A stretch of 60,000 nucleotides of DNA from Symsagittifera roscoffensis (taxonomy: Eukaryota > Xenacoelomorpha > Acoela > Convolutidae): positions 30,473,740-30,533,739 of the forward strand of contig NC_087064.1 of NCBI RefSeq assembly GCF_963678635.1. Direction: 5' to 3'. Position 1 is the stretch's first letter. The number at the start of each line of letters is the position of its first letter. Position numbers and translations under genes: made by a program. Positions 54,270 to 60,000 of this stretch are shown in pieces. The notes beneath the pieces are model-generated. The model was given only the letters and a program-made list of their open reading frames with translations, searched no databases and was not told the origin of the DNA.

Positions 54270-54352
54270 ATTGGCAATAATGCGCTCCTGCTTGATGTAG
54301 AGATTGCTTGCATACTTGGCACTTGTGGAAATTCGTAGCATATGGGGTGTAT
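54270..54352 (-). CDS. CRIPT: CRIPT, penultimate coding exon
   Basis: The exon lies between TGTTTAG and GTAAGTAAG. It encodes YTPYATNFHKCQVCKQSLHQ then AGAHYCQ, aligning with the family's F-PYGKNKFSTCRICKSSVHQPGSHYCQ. Zinc ligands C-x2-C and H-Y-C are kept. The exon ends with T, which joins GT of the last exon to make TGT (Cys) where the family usually has Gly. The upstream exon(s) coding for the N-terminal MVCxKCEKKL part were not found between here and 60000, so the gene is incomplete in the window. Confidence 0.95.
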
Positions 54353-54360
54353 CTAAACAA

Positions 54361-55080
54361 AGGCAGCCAATGTAAACTAAGTAGATGAGATCTTACAAAA
54401 AACGCGATTTATTGAAATATGAAAATTGTAGAAGTTGCTGCACAACAGTCGGATCACAGTGAATATCATACTTTGAGAGATGCTTCTAAAACCGAATCAG
54501 GGCTATAAAGGGCTTCTTATATGTTAGACCAGTGACTCTGTCTGCTTTAGTTTTTTAAGGTTTAGGATGTGACCAAAGCAAGTGAGGTCTTCGGAAAATG
54601 CGCGGCTCGAAGAATGGAACAACTGATTTAGGATAAATTACTCTCTCGTTTTAGAACAGTGACTAAAGTGATAGGTACGTGTGTTTTAGCTCTTTTTTAT
54701 ATTATTTTTGTTTTAGATGATTAAATAAAATTGACATCTCCTTTCGATTATGACATATAAATTTGACTATAATTTTTCAAATTTGGTAACTTGGCATTCA
54801 ATATTAGCAGCTTTAACATAAGGGTCAGTTTACATTTAGCTAATTTGGTATAGTGACATTAATTTAGGTTATGTTTTTTAGTTGCACTGCGTACAACGAT
54901 ATTTGAGGACTAACCGTTTGATAAACTTAAGATTTGTTTATCGGAAGTTCACGATGACATTCATTAAGTTCATTTATTAAAGTTCATTTCCTCAACATGT
55001 CACAGGGCTTGAACTTTATACAATACTTAGACACCAAGCCTTAAATTTATAAGGAGCACAGAGATGATTTAAATCATCCG
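54361..55080. other. Presumed CRIPT intron / intergenic DNA
   Basis: I searched by eye for the CRIPT N-terminal exon on the minus strand and saw none. No other feature recognised. Confidence 0.4.
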
Positions 55081-55084
55081 GACA

Positions 55085-55500
55085 AAGAACAAATCTTGAA
55101 AATTAAAACGCATTTTTCTCAAATTGGGTCGACTTAAGATGAAAAATGAAGACAAAACTTATTTGAAGTAGGTAGAATTAAAATGGCGCAATTTATTTTG
55201 CACAATTTGTACCCAAAGTTTTAATGGTAAAGCGCAAGAACTACCGGATCAATTCAAGCAAAATAAATAAAGTGAGCATCCTCTGTAGCCCAACAAAATT
55301 TAAGAAGAGCAATCTCCAGAAATTGATTCAAAACGTTTAAAAATTGTTTTTAAATGAACAATTGGTATTTTATAAGGTAAAATGACATTTTATGAACATC
55401 ATCTAAAATAGACTTCGTAGAAATTGTTGGGCTACATAGAAGGCTCGATTTCTTTAGTTTTGTTAGCAATTGATCCGGTTGTTTTTGCGCAATTTTTGAT
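55085..55500. mobile_element. Diverged foldback relative of the Tc1-type MITE
   Basis: Inverted arms: ACCGGATCAATT to TGTAGCCCAACAA (about 55243-55301) against its complement TTGTTGGGCTACA to AATTGATCCGGT (about 55427-55481). The outer left part (GAAAATTAAAACGC, TTTCTCAAATTGGG) matches the left arm of 32342-33020, and both elements contain AGCCCAACAAA. Terminal CAGTGCTG is not present here, so it is truncated. Confidence 0.55.
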
Positions 55501-55675
55501 TGACTGAAAAAAGCGAAAAACAATGCATGTATGGTAAAACGTTCAGTAAAAAATCCTCTTTTGTGCTGCTCCTAATTCCCTTGTTTACATCGGTCGAGGG
55601 GAGATTGTTATGTATAGCCAGATGTATAGCCAGATCAGGCCAAATTCATGACTTTTCTTGGCTGTTTTCCTTTCT

Positions 55676-56530
55676 TCAGCTGCTCTTTTCATAGCTTCCG
55701 ATCGGTATCTGTTTCTGCCGTATGCCCCATAGTAGTACCCTGTTAACACGAGGATAAGCCTTCGTTATGTTTAACAAAACCGCTACGGGCCTTTTCATCG
55801 CTGAGCCTCCGTTTGGTCCCAATACTCTGCGTGTTTCATCGTCAATGCGGATAATTGCTTGGGTAGCGTCAGCCGTTGACCTGCCTTTCCTGAAACCGTG
55901 TTGGTTCTCTTCCATCAACTCTATTGTTTCCGCCCAAATCCTAAGGCTGGAGGCAAGAACTCGTGCAATTATTCGCCTGGCTAGGGGCAGTAAGCATACC
56001 CCACGGTAGTTGCTGAAGTCTTTCCTCGTACCCTTTTTGAGCAGGGGAATCAGCCACCCTTCTTTCGATTCTTTCGGCCAGTTGTCTGAGCCCGTCTTAA
56101 GAATGTTGATGATACATTCGTATGCTATGTCCTTCACAGTCCGATATTTAACCGAAAGGCCCCATCTACTGTTTTTGCCTGATCTACTGTTTTTTTGTCG
56201 GTATTTCCTACCGAAGAGTTAAAGTCTCCTCCATTTATAGGGGCAACCCTTTTCCTGGTTTTGATCCTGGCCGACAGTTCCTCCCGGTATTCCTCAAAAT
56301 CTTTGGGGTCCGTGTTCCAGAGCGGTTGGTACAGGGCCACAAGTTTAAGGTTGTTGACTTCGACTGAGCAGCATTGGTTTCCACAATCTCTTATATATCC
56401 TTGCTACAATCTCTTATATATCCTTGCTCCCTCCAGTCGTTGGCCCAACCGTCTCTCAGGAGGATGCCGCTTCGCTTCCCGTAGAGGCCTTTGGTTTTTA
56501 TTCATTTCATCCCAGGTTCCTCCCAGATAA
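55676..56530 (-). mobile_element. LINE fragment, endonuclease plus RT, internally deleted
   Basis: On the minus strand: endonuclease part GLYGKRSGILLRDGWANDW, ALYQPLWNTDPKDFEEYREE and GGDFNSSVGN (about 56490-56200). Then, with the end of EN and the start of RT deleted, RT part KESKEGWLIPLLKKGTRKDF, SNYRGVCLLPLARRIIARVL, ENQHGFRKGRSTADAT and VLLNITKAYPRVNRVLLWG (56137-55700). Asn replaces the first palm Asp (LLDITKAY in intact elements), and the fragment stops before the YXDD box. The type differs from the 4.3-kb LINE. A 23-bp tandem copy of CAAGGATATATAAGAGATTG near 56375-56425 breaks the EN frame. Confidence 0.85.
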
Positions 56531-56721
56531 AACACTGCCTAAGTACCCAGTTTGAAGAAACAAAAGCAAATACCAACTTTTTTAAATTTCCTACACCTTT
56601 CCTCCTCCAGTTCCCTATCTGAAACTTGAGCTCCAAAAAAATGAAACCTTATGCACAGAGCTATTCAAAAGCCCGTGCAAACTCCTACAAGAATCCCTCA
56701 CAATCATCCCTTTCTCAGAAG

Positions 56722-57084
56722 CAGGGGCGGATCTAGAATTTTCTCGAGGGCGGGTGGCGGATTTTCAAAAAATTTTGTTGACTTTTTTTAGGTCGACCGA
56801 ATTGATTTTTGAGCTCTCCCTAAGCAGTTTTAGTCCCTGTTTTGGCCAAATTTTCTGCGCCGTAGGCGAAACTTTGAAAAACAGTTAACAAAAGGCGTTT
56901 TTAGGCACTTTTGGAAAATTTTGACCAAAATTAGTATATATTCGCCTTTTTAGAAACATTTAAGGGTCGGTCGGCTGAAAATGGATTTCTAAAAAATACC
57001 AACGGGGGACACTTTGGGTCGGCAGGGGGTCGAATCCCTGAGGGAGGGCGTCCGCAACCCCCCCCCCCCCTAAATCCGCCCCTG
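56722..57084 (+). mobile_element. hAT-type MITE, complete
   Basis: 363 bp. Left end CAGGGGCGGATCTAGAATTT, right end TAAATCCGCCCCTG (inverted), perfect 8-bp target duplication CTCAGAAG (56714-56721 and 57085-57092). CAGGGGCGGAT ends with 8-bp duplications are typical of hAT elements. The interior is non-coding. It is the reference copy for the fragments at 0.3, 1.1, 35.4, 36.7, 50.9 and 58.9 kb. Confidence 0.9.
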
Positions 57085-57177
57085 CTCAGAAGCAATACTG
57101 CCAAGAGCTAAACAAAAAGAACAAATCAAGATTCGCGATGCAAATATTCGACTTGCCCTTCAGACGAATTGTACGAA

Positions 57178-60000
57178 TTTTGAAACCTTACATTGTAGCG
57201 TCACATATTTAGCATAACATTATATAACAAAACTACAAACTAGAGGCAAAGTGGAGCTTCTAATCACTACGTAAGTGTGGCAGAACTACAGCACATAAAA
57301 GGAACGGCAAGCTAGCAAAAAATGAAGGAAAGAACAAAAGCAAAAAAGTGAAACTTTATAATTATTTTTGACGAAATAAAAAAAGATTAAATTTAAATTT
57401 TGAAACTACACAGCTCAACCGATCTAAAATTATTTTTCAAACTAATAATGAATTTTGCCCTTGAAACGACGCAAAAATAGGCTGACTAAGCATATATAAC
57501 AATAATTACTCTGTTTTGGCCATGTAAAGCTTTTAGTCCATAAATAAAAAAAATAACAGAAATTATATTGAATCTCGTCTAGTAATTAAACAATCTACAG
57601 GCGAAAATCAACAGCACTTGCAACTACAACAAAAAATTCTTATAGAAAAAAAATCTTAGATAGGTCAACTTTTTTCTTCTTTTACCTTTTCTACGCAAAA
57701 TTAGGTACCGCAAATAAGCATCGGACTAAGTTCAGTTATGTATCATATTAAAAATTTTTAGTCGTAATTTAAAAAGCTCTCAAAACTTTTTTTAATGTTG
57801 AGAGAAACCGGTGCAAAATTTTTGAGTTTTCGTCTATCTTTGAGGAGTGAGCAGGCTTACATTAGCTTAATGAAAGCATTGAAAAATTAATTTCATTCAA
57901 GTCAAGTTAGTTTTAAGCGCTTTATTAGGTATCAAAAAGATCAAAAATTCCAGAGAAAAAACTTGGAACATTTCAAAAAAAACTTGCTGGAAATTTAATT
58001 TTTTTTCACATTCTTTTTTCGTTTTTCTAGAGATTTTTTCAAAAAGTTTTTTCAATTTGCCCGTTTCACCATGACTGTTAAAGATGGCTAACTTTCATTT
58101 TTGCGTTCAGATCGTTTTATCAGACTACGCAGAAAAAAAGAAGACAAATTTGAAAAAAAATTTTCGTAGTTTTTGAGAGTATGGTCGGAACATTGTGCAA
58201 CTGCACTGTAACCGGCTATCATTGTTCTTCTTTTCTTTTTGTTTTCTACGCGAAACCAGGTACCACAAAATAATCATTGAAAAAAGTCGAGTCATAAATC
58301 ACATTAACAACCTTTCAGTTGTGATTCGAACGTTAAAAAAGAATATTTTAGCGCCTTCTTGGGAATGGAACAAGAACCAAACAAAAAATTCTAAAGAACT
58401 GTTTCTAAATATTTTGATTTTTTGTTGATTTTATAAATTTTAACTTATTTTTTGTTGAACGTCACGATTTTTTTAATTCTCAAACACTATAGGTTTTCCT
58501 TTTATCACACCAAAAATAAAAAACAACGATCGAAAATTGTATTTTCTTAAAGTTAGATCGAAGCATTCTGCGCCACTTGCACAACAAACCGCTACCCTTG
58601 TTCTTCTTTATCATCAAATAGTTTTTTGCAGCAAAAAAACTGCAAGAGATAGTAAACGTTGAGACCTGTTTTGGCACTGAACAGTTAGATTCAGAATAAA
58701 GGCTGAAAGGAGGTAATTGCAATCAAATTACAGCTGCAAGGAATCACGACTAAATTAAAAGATTTAAGAGCTAGCACACTCAATCAACTATGATCTCGCT
58801 CTGAAGAAGCTGCATTTGAGTGAAAAAGTATCCTGATCTTGATTTTAACTAAAAGATAGATAATAATAAAAAACGGAATATCAAAATTACATTAGGATGC
58901 AGTAGATTTAGGGGGGGTACTATTTTAGGATTTGGATGTTTGGTTGACCCACCCTAAAACTATCTGAAGGGGCTAAATTATACTTTGAGGGAGTGTGCTT
59001 CGTAAAATCGCAATTTTTCGGGCCAAATTTTCCAAAAAAAGGCCTGAAAACCTAAAAAAGGTAGACAGAAGTTTCAATTTCTTTTAAAATCTGCTCCTAG
59101 AGGAAATCTCAGATCCGCTAGTGGCCCCTGTAAGGGTGGCTATGTTTCTTCCCCAACCTTATCTGCCTGTTTCAGACACAAAATAAAATTTAGTTTTTAT
59201 TTCACGGAATTATTTTAAGTTTACGCCAAATCGAGTTTGAAATTCAACACAGAAATGATGCTGAATTTCGCACCACTTGGGATACAAGAGAAGAAAGCCG
59301 CTAAGTAGAAAAAAGTCGCAGTGTCGGTAAACCTAGTTCGATCAAAATGTCTAAGTCTAATTTTGAAACGGACAACGGAATAGAAAATTAGCTTCGAAAG
59401 ATAACCATGTTTCGTAAAAAGGAAAAAAACGCCCAATTGTCATGAAAAATTAATTTGAATTATAATTTGCATTAAGATTTTTCTATTTTGTGCAATCCAG
59501 AGATGATTACAAAAATTAAGTTTCCCGAATAACAACCCAAAACTAGGTCACTAATTTCGAGAACTAAGAACAATTTTTTTTACACAGAGGCGAAGCGGAG
59601 CTTCGCAGCTTTTGCGATACAACGAACGGGAACGTTGTACTGCAAGATGGAAATAACCAAGTAGAAAAAAACTTGCAAAAACTGGAAGTACGAAATACTC
59701 AATCACAGAAAAACAGACGAGAAACACACAGTAAAGCTTTAAAAAAGTGTCGACTTATTCAACAACACGTGGTTAGACGCCAATCAATTCGAACACAAAA
59801 CTACCTAAATAGAGGGTTGTCATTAAAAACTCATGTTTGGAAATACAAAAAATTCAATCTCAAAAAAACATACGAAAGCACAACTAATAGCATAAAAAAG
59901 CTTTTAGTATTTTCTGAGCGTTCATTGAGCCAGCAACACGAGGTTAGACGCCAATTGATCCGAAAGCAGAACTACCAAAAGAAATTGTTGTCATAAAAAA
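57178..60000 (+). repeat. Segmental duplication, copy 2 (runs off the window)
   Basis: Same content as 49209-52031, shifted by 7,969 bp. It includes the satellite relative (57659-58609), the hAT-like fragment ending at 59130, the GCGAAGC hairpin at 59590 and the start of the 176-bp tandem repeat (from about 59659). Confidence 0.95.

Overview
This window reads as nuclear DNA of a multicellular invertebrate animal. It is strongly A+T-rich by eye, gene-poor and full of repeats. It has GT-AG introns from about 0.4 to 9 kb, LINE and BEL/Pao-like retroelement remains, hAT- and Tc1/mariner-like non-autonomous DNA transposons, and a CRIPT gene. I cannot name the species. There are no operons, ribosome binding sites or other prokaryotic signals.

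Layout. 1-2.2 kb: non-coding, with hAT-like remnants. 2.27-3.45 kb: a complete single-exon gene for a secreted protein built of Asp-Ser-Ser-Trp-Tyr repeats. 4.3-7.2 kb: a decayed CR1/Jockey-type LINE on the minus strand. 7.1-10.4 kb: a less A+T-rich island with few coding signs apart from an acidic ORF and a PHD-like zinc-finger fragment. 10.4-13.5 kb: A+T-rich intergenic DNA. 13.5-30.0 kb: a tandem satellite array of about sixteen monomers of about 1 kb, alternating A and B types (2-kb dimers) in its right half. 30-33 kb: intergenic, with a Tc1-like MITE and a repeat shared with 11.4 kb.

33.2-46.6 kb: a minus-strand gene with five exons whose phases fit at every junction. It encodes an N-terminally anchored, single-pass membrane protein of an unrecognised family; its 3' end was not found. 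Its introns hold many transposons, including a self-nesting MITE family (GGCTCTTTTCC ends, 8-bp target duplications), a palindrome-rich insertion, a 9-bp-unit hairpin repeat, a BEL/Pao remnant and a G-rich tract.

47-49 kb: more of the nested MITEs and a tRNA-like SINE fragment. 49.2-52.0 kb and 57.2-60.0 kb: two almost identical direct copies of a segment of at least 2.8 kb, 7,969 bp apart. Between them lie a rearranged tandem duplication carrying a 48-bp copy of a CRIPT exon (52.2-53.7 kb), the last two exons of CRIPT (53.75-54.35 kb, minus), a second LINE fragment (55.7-56.5 kb) and an intact hAT-type MITE (56.7-57.1 kb).

The genes show no functional link. The secreted repeat protein looks like an extracellular structural or matrix protein. 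CRIPT is a conserved small zinc-binding protein. The membrane protein appears to expose a long charged tail to the cytosol. The most notable items are the DSS/Trp-Tyr protein, the dimeric satellite with a shorter relative at 49.7 kb, and the MITE family that inserts into its own ends.
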